Shown piece after piece: positions 15,698-23,687 of a DNA stretch of 29,117 bases. The DNA comes from JBBIJR01 sp037445875. Its GTDB lineage: Bacteria; CLD3; SB21. Under the pieces are notes generated by a model, which was not told the origin of the DNA, did no database searches, and worked only from the letters and a program-made list of their open reading frames with translations. How positions within the stretch are numbered: the first letter of the stretch is position 1; every line of letters begins with the position of its first letter. A program made the translations under genes and the position numbers. The DNA lies in assembly GCA_037445875.1 (NCBI GenBank), contig JBBIJR010000046.1, positions 1-29,117 on the forward strand, read 5' to 3'.

Positions 15698-16378
15698 ATG
15701 ATCCGCTTCTTGAAGAAAGTCTGGGTGATCTTTGACAAGGATTTCCTGACGGAACGCCGCACCAAGGAAGCCTTCAGCGCCATGTTTGTGTTCGGCGTTC
15801 TGGTTCTGGTAATCTTCAACTTCACCATGAACCCCACGCTCGAACAGACCCTTCAGATCGGTCCGGGAATCCTATGGGTGGCGTTCAGTTTTTCGGGAAC
15901 TCTGGGCTTGAACCGTGCGTTCTCCGCCGAAAGTGAACACGGCAATTTCCAGGCACTACGCATGCTGCCGATTGACAAAGGGGCCGTTTACCTGGGCAAG
16001 TTGATGTCCGGCTTCGTGTTCATGTTCTTCACGGAACTTTTCATTCTCCCCCTTTTCATCCTGTTCTTCAATCTGCAGGTTCTTGCCGAGATCCCTTCGC
16101 TGATGCTGGTTTGTGCGATGGGCACTCTGGGGTTCGTGGGAACCGGAACGGTGTTTTCAGCGATCGCACTGAACACCAAAATGCGTGAAGTGCTGCTGCC
16201 GATTCTGCTGTTCCCAATAGTAATCCCCGTGTTGATTGCGTCCGTCGAGGCCACGGGGGTCGTCTTGCGCGGCGAGTCGTTGGCCGAGGCGTACGACTGG
16301 ATCAAAATCATCGTGGCCTTTGATGTGACTGTGATCGTGACGTCGTTCGTCACGTTCGAGTTCGTGCTGGAAGAATAG
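15698..16378 (+). CDS. ccmB: Heme exporter protein CcmB
   Basis: Membrane permease subunit of the CcmAB(CD) ABC complex used in system I cytochrome c maturation, 226 aa. About six hydrophobic segments are visible. Family marks include the cytosolic start KKVWVIFDKDFLTERRTKEAF, then GPGILWVAFSFSGTLGLNRAFSAE, ALRMLPIDKGAVYLGKL and LLPILLFPIVIPVLI. ATG at 15698 is chosen because homology begins there; the ORF extends upstream to 15551 through low-complexity Ser/Pro-rich sequence in the tRNA-repeat region. No Shine-Dalgarno sequence is clear. ccmA, ccmC and other ccm genes are absent nearby, so this subunit is separated from its partners. It converges on the YbjN-like gene with a 1-nt gap. Confidence 0.9.
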   Translation: MIRFLKKVWVIFDKDFLTERRTKEAFSAMFVFGVLVLVIFNFTMNPTLEQTLQIGPGILWVAFSFSGTLGLNRAFSAESEHGNFQALRMLPIDKGAVYLGKLMSGFVFMFFTELFILPLFILFFNLQVLAEIPSLMLVCAMGTLGFVGTGTVFSAIALNTKMREVLLPILLFPIVIPVLIASVEATGVVLRGESLAEAYDWIKIIVAFDVTVIVTSFVTFEFVLEE

Positions 16379-16379
16379 T

Positions 16380-16805
16380 CTATTCTTTCTTGAACTCGCC
16401 GGTCAGGAGATCGTCGAACTGGTCTGCGTAGGCGCCGACCCGATTCAGCATGGCCGTGGCCTCGTTCTGGTCCAGACCCTCCACTTCGCGTACGATCCGA
16501 AGCCAGACGCAGTTTTCCTTGACCGAGAAACTGGCGGCGTACATCTCGTGATTGAGTTCGAGCAGCTTGCGGTAAAAGGGCAGCAGCGCTTTGGACGGCA
16601 TTTCCATCACGGGAGAGGCGACACAGATGTAATCGCTTCCCTCGGCCGTGTACAGGTCGACGTAGACCCTCGCTGAGCCGCGGTATAGCGTCCATTGCCC
16701 TGGTTTTTGCTCTCGACAGGTGACGGGGTCGATTCCGAACGACCGAATGATTTCTTCGATCATGGCCGAATAAGTCTGGAGCCGGTTACTGTTCTGCTGG
16801 TTCAT
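16380..16805 (-). CDS. YbjN-domain / type III chaperone-like protein
   Basis: A soluble protein of about 141 aa with the compact alpha-beta fold pattern of YbjN and CesT-like chaperones: helix TYSAMIEEIIRSFGIDP, strands WTLYRGSARVYVDLY and YICVASPVMEMP, helix FYRKLLELNHEMYAASFSV, strand CVWLRIVREVEGL, helix NEATAMLNRVGAYADQFDDL. Its molecular role is unknown; members often bind other proteins. The start is uncertain: ATG at 16805 or 16826. The far upstream in-frame ATG at 16934 is rejected because a promoter-like pair lies inside that extension. It is oriented against ccmB and divergent from the E1 gene. Confidence 0.8.
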   Translation of the reverse strand: MNQQNSNRLQTYSAMIEEIIRSFGIDPVTCREQKPGQWTLYRGSARVYVDLYTAEGSDYICVASPVMEMPSKALLPFYRKLLELNHEMYAASFSVKENCVWLRIVREVEGLDQNEATAMLNRVGAYADQFDDLLTGEFKKE

Positions 16806-16878
16806 GATGCTATTGACTTGGGTCATTAGCCAGTTCCGGTATAGTGGTAAGAAGAACGGAGACATCACCGTGCGTCCC

Positions 16879-16907
16879 ATAATAGACGGTTTACAGGCCA
16901 AAATCAA
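16879..16907 (-). promoter_or_regulatory. Candidate sigma70-type promoter for the YbjN-like gene
   Basis: The minus strand reads TTGATT (16902-16907), a 17-nt spacer and TATTAT (16879-16884). The predicted start lies about 45-65 nt before the possible ATG codons at 16826 and 16805. Confidence 0.42.
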
Positions 16908-16960
16908 GGCGCAACTGGTTTGCCCGACCAGCACGTCGGCCTGCCCGCCACGAAAATTCC

Positions 16961-16989
16961 TTGAAAAAAAGAATATTATTTGTTAAATA
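16961..16989 (+). promoter_or_regulatory. Weak promoter candidate for the E1 gene
   Basis: TTGAAA (16961-16966), a 17-nt AT-rich spacer and TAAATA (16984-16989). The -35-like part is good and the -10-like part is poor. It is the only AT-rich stretch upstream of the E1 start. Confidence 0.28.
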
Positions 16990-17034
16990 GACGCGCGCTT
17001 TGAAAAAACAACCCATTAGCCGAAGGAAAGAATC

Positions 17035-19074
17035 TTGGAAGCTATTGAAACCATGCGGCCGAGACGGGCCGATGTGAGCCGGGACGACCTTCAGAAGTGG
17101 TATCGACTCGCTCATCTGAGCCGGTTGATCGACGAACAGGCTTCTCGTTTCATCCGGCAGTCCAAAGGTTGGTCCTACCTGGCCATGTGCGGTGGCCACG
17201 AAGGCATCCAGCTGGCCCTCGGCTTGTCGTTTCGACCGAATAAGGATTTCCTCTTCCCGTACTATCGTGACCAGCTCACCTGCCTTGCCGCCGGCTTGAG
17301 CGTATATGAGATCATGCTCAACGGTCTGAGCCGACGGGACGACGTGGCGGGCGGCGGGCGCCACATGTCCAACCACTTTGCGAAACCGTCCATCCAGATC
17401 GAGAACGTATCGTCCTGCGTTTCCAATCATACGCTGCATGCCGTCGGGGTCGCACGCGCCATCAAGCACTATGCTTCGGATGCCGTGGCCTTCGCCAGCT
17501 TCGGAGATGCAAGTTCCTCCGAGGGTTACGTGTACGAGGCGCTCAACGGGGCCAGTCGGGAAGTCCTGCCGGTGATCTTCGTTATCCAGAACAACCACTA
17601 CGGCATCAGCGTCCCCAGCGAGGAGCAGACGGCTAATGTGGTTGTTTCGGAGAACTACCGCGGGCTTCGGAATCTGTACATTGCCAATTGCGATGGAAAG
17701 GACTTCTTTGACAGCCGAAGGGCTATGGATGAGGCCCTGGAATATGTGCACGCGGGCCAGGGACCTGCGCTTGTGCACGCCGACTGCGTCCGCATCAATT
17801 CCCACTCCAACAGCGACCGTCATGAGCTCTATCGCTCCAAGGAAGAACTGGAACTAATGCATCGGCTCGATCCGATTGCCAATTTTCGGAGTTTCCTGAT
17901 TGAAGAGGACATCTTCACGGCCGGCGAGATAGCAGCCATCGAAGCGCGGAATCAGGAGGAAGTGGACGAGGCCGCCGCACGCGCCGAAGCCGCCCCGGCC
18001 CCTGACCCGTCCACGGCCGCCGACTTTGTCACGCCTGCTCCCCTTGACGTGGACGAAACGCCGACCCCGTCAGGCGAACCGACGGAGAAAATGCGCGAGG
18101 CCATCAATCGCACGCTCAAAGAGGAATTTCGGCGCAATCCGCACACGTTTCTCTGGGGACAGGACGTGGCCTCCCGAGACAAGGGCGGCGTGTTCAACGT
18201 TACCAAAGACATGCAGCAGGAATTCGGCCGTGGCCGTGCCTTCAACGCCCCCATCGCAGAAGACTACATCGTGGGGACGGCCAACGGCATGTCTCGTTTC
18301 CGCGACGACCTGCGCATCGTCATTGAGGCGGCCCAGTTTGCGGACTACGTATGGCCTGCCATGGAACAGATCGTGGAAACCAGCCACGAATACTATCGCT
18401 CCAACGGCCAGAACTGCCCAAACATTGTCATCCGGCTGGCCAGCGGTGGGTATATTGGCGGCGGCCTTTATCACAGCCAGTGTGTCGAAGGCGTCATGGC
18501 CAACCTGCCCGGCGTCCGGATTGTTGTGCCCGCCTTTGCAGACGACGCCTGCGGGCTCCTGAGAACGGCCATTCGCTCTCGCGGCATCACGTTCTTTCTG
18601 GAGCCGAAATTCCTGTATAATCAGATTTTCGCTCAAAGCCCGAAGACCGACGAGCATCATATCGTACCTTTTGGCAAGGCCCGCGTGCGACGTGAGGGCA
18701 CGGATGCCACCATCGTGACGTACGGCACGACCGTTCACTGGTCTTTGCGGGCAGCAAAGAAGATGGAGGAGAAGGGTGCCAGCGTTGAGGTCGTCGATCT
18801 CCGGTCCCTCGTTCCGCTCGACATGGAGGCGATCCGGGCCTCCCTGCGAAAAACGGGCCGAGTATTGATTGTCCACGAAGACAAACGGACCGGCGGGTTC
18901 GGCGGCGAGATCGCAGGACGCATTGCTCAGGAATGCTTCGAACTACTGGATGCTCCCGTCGTTCGATGCGCCAGTCTGGATTGTCCGGTGCCGTTTTCCC
19001 GAATTCTGGAGGGAGCCGTCCTGGTCAACGAAGACCAGATTCTGGTGGCGCTTGGCGACCTCCTTGGGTACTGA
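17035..19074 (+). CDS. Fused alpha-beta 2-oxoacid dehydrogenase E1 (branched-chain or pyruvate type)
   Basis: Thiamine-diphosphate-dependent E1 of a 2-oxoacid dehydrogenase complex, 679 aa, with both subunits in one chain. The alpha half (about 1-310) holds GHEGIQLALG and the TPP/Mg motif GDAS (157-160) ending in QNNHYGIS (185-192). An Ala/Pro/Glu linker (about 310-350) leads to the beta half, which has the NAPIAEDYIVGTANGM, RLASGGYIGGGLYHSQ and VVDLRSLVPLD signatures. The start is TTG at 17035 with GAAGG 8 nt upstream; ATG at 17053 is an alternative. Substrate is uncertain; fused E1 proteins in Bacteroidota are usually called branched-chain or 2-oxoisovalerate type. E2 and E3 are not in the window. 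A terminator follows, so it is monocistronic. Confidence 0.93.
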   Translation: MEAIETMRPRRADVSRDDLQKWYRLAHLSRLIDEQASRFIRQSKGWSYLAMCGGHEGIQLALGLSFRPNKDFLFPYYRDQLTCLAAGLSVYEIMLNGLSRRDDVAGGGRHMSNHFAKPSIQIENVSSCVSNHTLHAVGVARAIKHYASDAVAFASFGDASSSEGYVYEALNGASREVLPVIFVIQNNHYGISVPSEEQTANVVVSENYRGLRNLYIANCDGKDFFDSRRAMDEALEYVHAGQGPALVHADCVRINSHSNSDRHELYRSKEELELMHRLDPIANFRSFLIEEDIFTAGEIAAIEARNQEEVDEAAARAEAAPAPDPSTAADFVTPAPLDVDETPTPSGEPTEKMREAINRTLKEEFRRNPHTFLWGQDVASRDKGGVFNVTKDMQQEFGRGRAFNAPIAEDYIVGTANGMSRFRDDLRIVIEAAQFADYVWPAMEQIVETSHEYYRSNGQNCPNIVIRLASGGYIGGGLYHSQCVEGVMANLPGVRIVVPAFADDACGLLRTAIRSRGITFFLEPKFLYNQIFAQSPKTDEHHIVPFGKARVRREGTDATIVTYGTTVHWSLRAAKKMEEKGASVEVVDLRSLVPLDMEAIRASLRKTGRVLIVHEDKRTGGFGGEIAGRIAQECFELLDAPVVRCASLDCPVPFSRILEGAVLVNEDQILVALGDLLGY

Positions 19075-19094
19075 GCTATCGCCCTCCTGACGCG

Positions 19095-19131
19095 AAGGTT
19101 GGCCCATAGCTCGGCCAACCTTTTGTTTTTT
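19095..19131 (+). terminator. Rho-independent terminator after the E1 gene
   Basis: A perfect 10-bp stem (AAGGTTGGCC, 19095-19104, with GGCCAACCTT, 19113-19122) and 8-nt loop are followed by TTGTTTTTT. It begins about 20 nt after the E1 stop. The following 225 nt up to 19356 contain no gene I can support. Confidence 0.92.
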
Positions 19132-19356
19132 ACACGCTTTGGGACGATTCCGCCGACGTACTGCATACCTCCGAGTCGGGATTTCTATTGATTTTCACCA
19201 CGGGGGCCAATATATTGCTTTGCGCCGTTTGTAGCCGGTCCGTGCCTGACAGGCCAGCAAAGGCTCGCCCAGCATTCTATCCATGGTTCTGAAGCCTTAC
19301 AGCGCTTTTCACATTGAGGGCCTTTTTCGGGTCTTTCACCGACCGGAACCTATCGC

Positions 19357-20256
19357 ATGATCGCCGAAGACGTCAAAATCCAGAACATCCTCGAGCTCGA
19401 CTCCTCCGTCTTCACCGCCGATGAGATCCGGGCCGTTCACGAACAGATTCACTCAAGCCAGACGTTCCTGGACCTGCTCGGGTCGCTCACCTACGACAAG
19501 CTCCAGCACCTGCTGGACCACCTTATCGAAGCGGCGAACGTGTACTATCGCAAGGTACTGGGCGTCGAATCCGCCGAAAAGCTCATCAAGAGTAAGCTGG
19601 AGAACCTCCTGGACTATAAGGATCGAGTCGGATGCTCCGAAGCGATAGAGGCGTGCCTTCACGAGGGCTGTTTCCGCCTGAATCCGACCTGTGCTGTCCG
19701 CAAGCTCAAAGAGGACATTCTCGTCGTGGCGCAGGTATTCGAGTCGCGCAAGAATCGCAGCAGCATACCTCATGTGGCCATCGAGCTGTTCTTCAAGAAG
19801 ATGATCGAAGATTTCAATTGTATCGGAGTCGTCTTGTCGGACAAGTCCGGATCTCCGAAGGTGTTTACGACCGATGGAAGCCCTATTTCCAATGTCATCT
19901 CGCAGGGGATTCACCGCTTGTCGGATGCGATTGAAGACCATGAATTTCGTTTTTCGTCGCGAGTTTCTCCGTTCCTGGTCTTCAACCAGTACTTTCCGGT
20001 AGACCGTACGTTGATCGCCAAGATTCAGGCGTTCAACCGTAATCCGGATCTTACGAAATACATACGCAAGATCACGTTCAGCAGCGTGGGCTTTGAGATC
20101 ACCCACGAGAAGATGATTCTCTCGATCATTTATCTGGGCGACAATATCTTGAAGCACTTCCTGAAACGCGCCATCGACGGCATCGAGCGGATCAAGATCG
20201 AAACAGATCCGGACGCCCGGTTGCGTGCAGCGTTCGGGAAACGAAGTTCGGAATAA
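19357..20256 (+). CDS. Uncharacterised protein with four-cysteine cluster
   Basis: Not recognised; 299 aa, soluble, without signal peptide or membrane segment. The N-terminal 90 residues look helical (LTYDKLQHLLDHLIEAANVY). Then comes a symmetric cysteine cluster, C93-X6-C100-X4-C105-X6-C112, within CSEAIEACLHEGC and FRLNPTC. The second half looks alpha-beta (FNCIGVVLSDKSGSPKVFTT, then FLVFNQYFPVDRTLIAKIQ). The cluster could bind a metal or an Fe-S cluster, or be redox-active; this is inference. It lies 29 nt upstream of yggS on the same strand and may head that cluster. The 5' region 19132-19356 shows only a poor promoter match near 19215. Start ATG at 19357 is the first plausible codon. Confidence 0.85.
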   Translation: MIAEDVKIQNILELDSSVFTADEIRAVHEQIHSSQTFLDLLGSLTYDKLQHLLDHLIEAANVYYRKVLGVESAEKLIKSKLENLLDYKDRVGCSEAIEACLHEGCFRLNPTCAVRKLKEDILVVAQVFESRKNRSSIPHVAIELFFKKMIEDFNCIGVVLSDKSGSPKVFTTDGSPISNVISQGIHRLSDAIEDHEFRFSSRVSPFLVFNQYFPVDRTLIAKIQAFNRNPDLTKYIRKITFSSVGFEITHEKMILSIIYLGDNILKHFLKRAIDGIERIKIETDPDARLRAAFGKRSSE

Positions 20257-20285
20257 CAGAACAGCGCAAGGAGCCAAGGGATCGC

Positions 20286-21077
20286 ATGGCAGAACGCATC
20301 GACCTGTCCTTTATCCGGAACCACGTGCAGGAATTGCGAACCCGAATCGCCGCGGCGGCGGTTCGGTCCAAGCGAGATCCCGAGTCGATCGTCCTGGTGG
20401 CAGTTACCAAGACGTATCCGATCGAGTACATCCAGGCAGCCGCGGAAGCGGGCGTCACGGTGATCGGAGAAAGCAAGGTCCAGGAAGCCAGGGAAAAAGC
20501 CTCGTTGCTCCAGCAGGCGGCAAGCCGGCCGCGAGTGGAATGGCATCTGGTCGGACATCTGCAGACCAACAAAGTTCGGCCGGCCGTCGAGCTGTTCGAC
20601 ATGGTCCATTCGGTGGATTCGTTTAGACTCGCTTCCGAGATCGACCGCCGGGCGTACACGAAGGACAAGGTCATGCCGATCCTGATCGAAGTGAATACGA
20701 GTCGCGAAAAATCCAAGTACGGGATCGATCCCGACGACACGCTCGAGGTCGTCAAGCGCATTGCCGAGTTGAAGAACGTGCGGATCAAGGGTCTGATGAC
20801 CATCGGAGGCCTGACGGCCGCCACCGCCGGGGATGAAGTCCGCACACGTTCGTATTTTCGGCGGCTGCGGGAACTGAGAGATTTCGTTGCCGACCAGAAG
20901 ATTTCGAACACCGACATGGCCCACCTGTCCATGGGGATGAGCAGCGATTTTGAAATCGCGGTCGAAGAAGGGGCGACCATGGTGCGAATCGGCACCGCCA
21001 TTTTTGGCAAACGAAAACGCGGCGCAACATCCTATACACTCCAACCCGACAACTCCCAACTGGAGGAACGCTCGTGA
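20286..21077 (+). CDS. yggS: YggS/PROSC-family pyridoxal phosphate homeostasis protein
   Basis: PLP-binding protein of 263 aa with an alanine-racemase-like barrel that buffers and delivers PLP rather than catalysing a known reaction. The PLP lysine is K42 in VAVTKTYP. Other family marks are VIGESKVQEAREK, EWHLVGHLQTNKVRP, VHSVDSFRLASEI, IEVNTSREKSKYG and the phosphate-binding LSMGMSSDFEIAVEEGATMVRIG-type region near the C-terminus. An AAGGGA ribosome-binding site precedes the ATG. Its TGA stop overlaps the DivIVA GTG start by 4 nt. In Gram-positive bacteria a yggS homologue often lies near divIVA and division genes, and the same pairing is seen here. Confidence 0.95.
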   Translation: MAERIDLSFIRNHVQELRTRIAAAAVRSKRDPESIVLVAVTKTYPIEYIQAAAEAGVTVIGESKVQEAREKASLLQQAASRPRVEWHLVGHLQTNKVRPAVELFDMVHSVDSFRLASEIDRRAYTKDKVMPILIEVNTSREKSKYGIDPDDTLEVVKRIAELKNVRIKGLMTIGGLTAATAGDEVRTRSYFRRLRELRDFVADQKISNTDMAHLSMGMSSDFEIAVEEGATMVRIGTAIFGKRKRGATSYTLQPDNSQLEERS

Positions 21078-21961
21078 AGCTTGCAGCGGCGGACATTGCT
21101 CATCAGGAGTTCAAGCATTCCTTTCGGGGATTCGATCCGGGAGAAGTGCGGGCCTTTCTCGAGGTTGTGGCCGATCACTATGAAGCGATGGAACGGGAAG
21201 GCCGGTTGGTCCGGGACCAGTTGGGCGCTATCCAGACCGAGGTCAGCGGACTTCGCGGCCGTCTGGCCGAGCAGGATCGAATGCTGGAGCAGTACCAGAT
21301 CGACCTGAGAAAGGTCGAAGAACTCAGAGAGGCCCGGCTTGATGCGGACCTGATTCTTCATCAGGCTCGCGCGGAAGCCGAGCGCCTTATCACCGCCGCC
21401 GTGGAGCGCTCGCAGTTCATGGAGGCGGAGCTTCGCATGCTGGAGGCACAAAAAGCCCGGGTGGCCGCCCACATGAAGGAATATCTGCTGTCGCAGCTCG
21501 CTTTGCTCGATATTGTGACGGCGCCGTATACGCCTGAGGAACACACCAAAGTGGCCGCCGCGACTGCCGCATCCGACGAAACGGTAAAAGGAACCGTGCA
21601 ACCGTCCACCGATGTCCAAACGCAGGAGCTGGCCGGAGCGGACATTCAGCAGTATCTTCACGACGTTCGCCTGGACGAGGTAACAGCGGATTCGACCGAA
21701 GAGATACGTTTGCCCGAACCTACGCCCGAAAAACAGTCCGAGAACAAGACCGACGCGGATCCGGACCGGCACCGCAAGTTGATCGACGACCTGAACCTTC
21801 TTTCGCAGCATGCCACCGCTATGTTTCGCAAATCCGATTTCCAGAAGATGCTGGGCGAAGATGCCGAACGGAAGTCGGAAGAGATCATTAATTCCATCTA
21901 CGCTGAGCTGGAAAAGAAGAAGAAGGATCGGGACGGATCGAAGAATTCGGAGGACGCATGA
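21074..21961 (+). CDS. DivIVA-domain coiled-coil protein
   Basis: Predicted cytoplasmic scaffold of 295 aa. The N-terminus (about 5-36) fits the DivIVA membrane-targeting domain: DIAHQEFKHSFRGFDPGEVR then AFLEVVADHYEAME. A coiled coil follows from about 37 to 165, then an acidic, Thr/Ala-rich linker (about 170-245) and a C-terminal helical stretch rich in Lys and Glu. Such proteins mark curved membrane or organise envelope growth in Gram-positives; the role in this lineage is unknown. The start is GTG at 21074, supported by GGAGG 7 nt upstream and the overlap with yggS. The stop overlaps the PNP start as ATGA. Confidence 0.87.
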   Translation: MKLAAADIAHQEFKHSFRGFDPGEVRAFLEVVADHYEAMEREGRLVRDQLGAIQTEVSGLRGRLAEQDRMLEQYQIDLRKVEELREARLDADLILHQARAEAERLITAAVERSQFMEAELRMLEAQKARVAAHMKEYLLSQLALLDIVTAPYTPEEHTKVAAATAASDETVKGTVQPSTDVQTQELAGADIQQYLHDVRLDEVTADSTEEIRLPEPTPEKQSENKTDADPDRHRKLIDDLNLLSQHATAMFRKSDFQKMLGEDAERKSEEIINSIYAELEKKKKDRDGSKNSEDA

Positions 21962-22785
21962 GCGAACTGCTGAAGCAGATCGAGGAAGCGGCAACGTTCA
22001 TACGAGCCCGGACGACTGTTCAACCGACGGTGGGCATCATTTTGGGGACGGGACTGGGTGCGCTGGCCAGGGAAATCGTATGCGAAGCCGAGATTCCCTA
22101 CGAACAAATCCCTCACTTCCCGCTGTCTACGGTGGAAAGTCATGCGGGAAAGCTGATCTTCGGCACGTTGGGCGGCAAATCCGTCGTGGCCATGCAGGGA
22201 CGGTTTCATTACTACGAGGGTTACTCGATGCAGCAGATCACGTTTCCCGTTCGTGTGATGAAATTCCTCGGCGTCCGCTCGCTGCTGGTCTCCAACGCCT
22301 GCGGCGGAATGAACCCTCAGTTCCGCGCCGGCGATATCATGATCATGGAGGACCATATCAATCTCCTCGGCGACAACCCGCTCAGGGGAAAGAACGAGGA
22401 CTCGCTGGGCCCTCGCTTCCCGGACATGAGCGAACCTTATTCCCGACGCCTGATCGCACTGGCCGAACGGATTGCCCTGGAAGAAAAGATCAAGGTGCAG
22501 AAAGGCGTTTACGTCGCCGTCATGGGACCCAATCTGGAGACGCGGGCCGAGTATCGGTTTCTGCGCTTGATCGGTGCGGACGTGGTCGGCATGTCCACGG
22601 TTCCGGAAGTCATCGTAGCCAACCACATGAGCATACCTTGTCTCGGATTCTCCATCATCACGGACGAGTGCTTCCCGGAGTCCCTGAAGCCCGTTGATAT
22701 CCAGAAAATTCTCCGGGTAGCGGCGGACGCGGAGCCCCGCATGACATTGATCATGAAGAACGTCGTGGAGCGAATGGACGAGTGA
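21958..22785 (+). CDS. Purine nucleoside phosphorylase (PNP family, trimeric type)
   Basis: Phosphorolyses purine (deoxy)ribonucleosides to free base and (deoxy)ribose 1-phosphate in purine salvage, 275 aa. Phosphate and sugar sites are present: GTGLG (30-34), H62 in ESHAGKL, R82 in MQGRFHYYEG, and the SNACGGMNP segment. The base-binding Glu is E194 in GPNLETRAEY. The GMSTVPEVIVANH stretch covers 211-223. The base-recognition position that is Asn243 in human PNP reads Asp (D236 in IITDEC), which could widen specificity towards adenine nucleosides. It could feed adenine to Apt, also in this window. The ATG at 21958 overlaps the DivIVA stop by 4 nt. Confidence 0.94.
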   Translation: MSELLKQIEEAATFIRARTTVQPTVGIILGTGLGALAREIVCEAEIPYEQIPHFPLSTVESHAGKLIFGTLGGKSVVAMQGRFHYYEGYSMQQITFPVRVMKFLGVRSLLVSNACGGMNPQFRAGDIMIMEDHINLLGDNPLRGKNEDSLGPRFPDMSEPYSRRLIALAERIALEEKIKVQKGVYVAVMGPNLETRAEYRFLRLIGADVVGMSTVPEVIVANHMSIPCLGFSIITDECFPESLKPVDIQKILRVAADAEPRMTLIMKNVVERMDE

Positions 22786-23024
22786 TGCCCGAACCGGGCA
22801 AGATGCTCGCAAAGCTGGGTCTCGTCCTTGTGTTGCCGGGTGCCGTATTGTACTCGCCGACAGGGCTTCCTTCCCCGGACGCCTCCCCGGAGACCTGCAC
22901 ATCCAGCCTCCTTCCTTCCCTCGTCTGGTGGCTATGCGAAAATAGGTCTATTTTTCTCGGAATAACGCTCGGCGGGAGGTCGTTAACAGGACGACCATCT
23001 TTTCACTTTCGGAAGTATGCATGA
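22785..23024 (+). CDS. Doubtful small ORF (79 aa) between PNP and msrA
   Basis: An ORF opens at ATG 22785 (overlapping the PNP stop, TGATG) and ends with TGA at 23022-23024, overlapping the msrA ATG. The first third reads KMLAKLGLVLVLPGAVLYSP, a possible membrane segment, and its codons look like those of neighbours. The second half is unlike a coding sequence in base composition and residue mix. The overlap at both ends is either real coupling or coincidence. If it is not a gene, the 235-nt region holds the msrA leader. I recognise no family. Confidence 0.2.
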   Translation: MPEPGKMLAKLGLVLVLPGAVLYSPTGLPSPDASPETCTSSLLPSLVWWLCENRSIFLGITLGGRSLTGRPSFHFRKYA

Positions 23025-23671
23025 ATGTTCGTCGACTTTTGATGGGATCGTTTGCAGCGGTCCTGATGATCTCCTGTAATAAACCATCCGATACGAAGGC
23101 AGGCATTATGATATCAACAACCAACGCCGGTACTCCGCTGGACACAGCGACCTTTGGCGCGGGCTGCTTCTGGTGCGTGGAAGCGGTTTTTCAACGCCTC
23201 GATGGGGTGGAGAGCGTGGTTTCCGGATACGCCGGAGGACACACCACCGATCCGACCTACGAGGAAGTGTGCAGCGGCACAACGGGTCATGCCGAAGTGA
23301 TCCAGGTCCAGTACGATCCGTCCAGGATCGGTTATGCTGACTTGCTCGAAGTTTTCTTCCGAACGCACGACCCAACCACTCCCAATCGTCAGGGTAACGA
23401 TATCGGGACGCAGTACCGGTCGGCCATCTTCTACCACAGCGACGAGCAGAAGGCCGTTGCGGAGGAAGCCAAACGGCAGTTCGACGCCGCCGGCTTGTGG
23501 CCGCAGCCCATCGTTACGGAAATCGCTCCGATCAAGAACTTCTTCCGGGCCGAGAATTACCACCAGAATTACTTCAACGACAACCCCAACCAGCCGTACT
23601 GCACGTACGTGATCGGTCCGAAAGTTCTGAAGTTCACGAAGGAATTCAAGGTGCGGCTCAAAAAGCAGTGA
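23021..23671 (+). CDS. msrA: Peptide methionine (S)-S-oxide reductase MsrA, predicted lipoprotein
   Basis: Repairs oxidised methionine (S-sulfoxide) in proteins using a thioredoxin-like reductant; 216 aa. The active-site motif GCFWC places the catalytic cysteine at C49. VSGYAGGHTTDPTYEEVCSG, HAEVIQVQYDPSRIGY and RTHDPTTPNRQGNDIGTQYR are classic MsrA blocks. Residues 1-19 form a lipoprotein signal (RRLLMGSFAAVLMISC), with lipidated C19, so the enzyme is probably anchored in the cell envelope. No resolving cysteine is obvious at the C-terminus (it ends in KVRLKKQ); C52 may serve. It converges on ggt with a 16-nt gap and no clear terminator between them. Confidence 0.95.
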   Translation: MNVRRLLMGSFAAVLMISCNKPSDTKAGIMISTTNAGTPLDTATFGAGCFWCVEAVFQRLDGVESVVSGYAGGHTTDPTYEEVCSGTTGHAEVIQVQYDPSRIGYADLLEVFFRTHDPTTPNRQGNDIGTQYRSAIFYHSDEQKAVAEEAKRQFDAAGLWPQPIVTEIAPIKNFFRAENYHQNYFNDNPNQPYCTYVIGPKVLKFTKEFKVRLKKQ

Positions 23672-23687
23672 GGGTGCTCCCCGGCGT

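Noticed and set aside
16380..16934. YbjN-like gene starting at ATG 16934
   Set aside because: The extra 40 residues look non-coding and contain a TTGATT-N17-TATTAT promoter-like pair.
20225..20626. Plus-strand ORF overlapping the start of yggS
   Set aside because: It is an out-of-frame shadow; the yggS frame carries the PLP-lysine motif and a proper ribosome-binding site.
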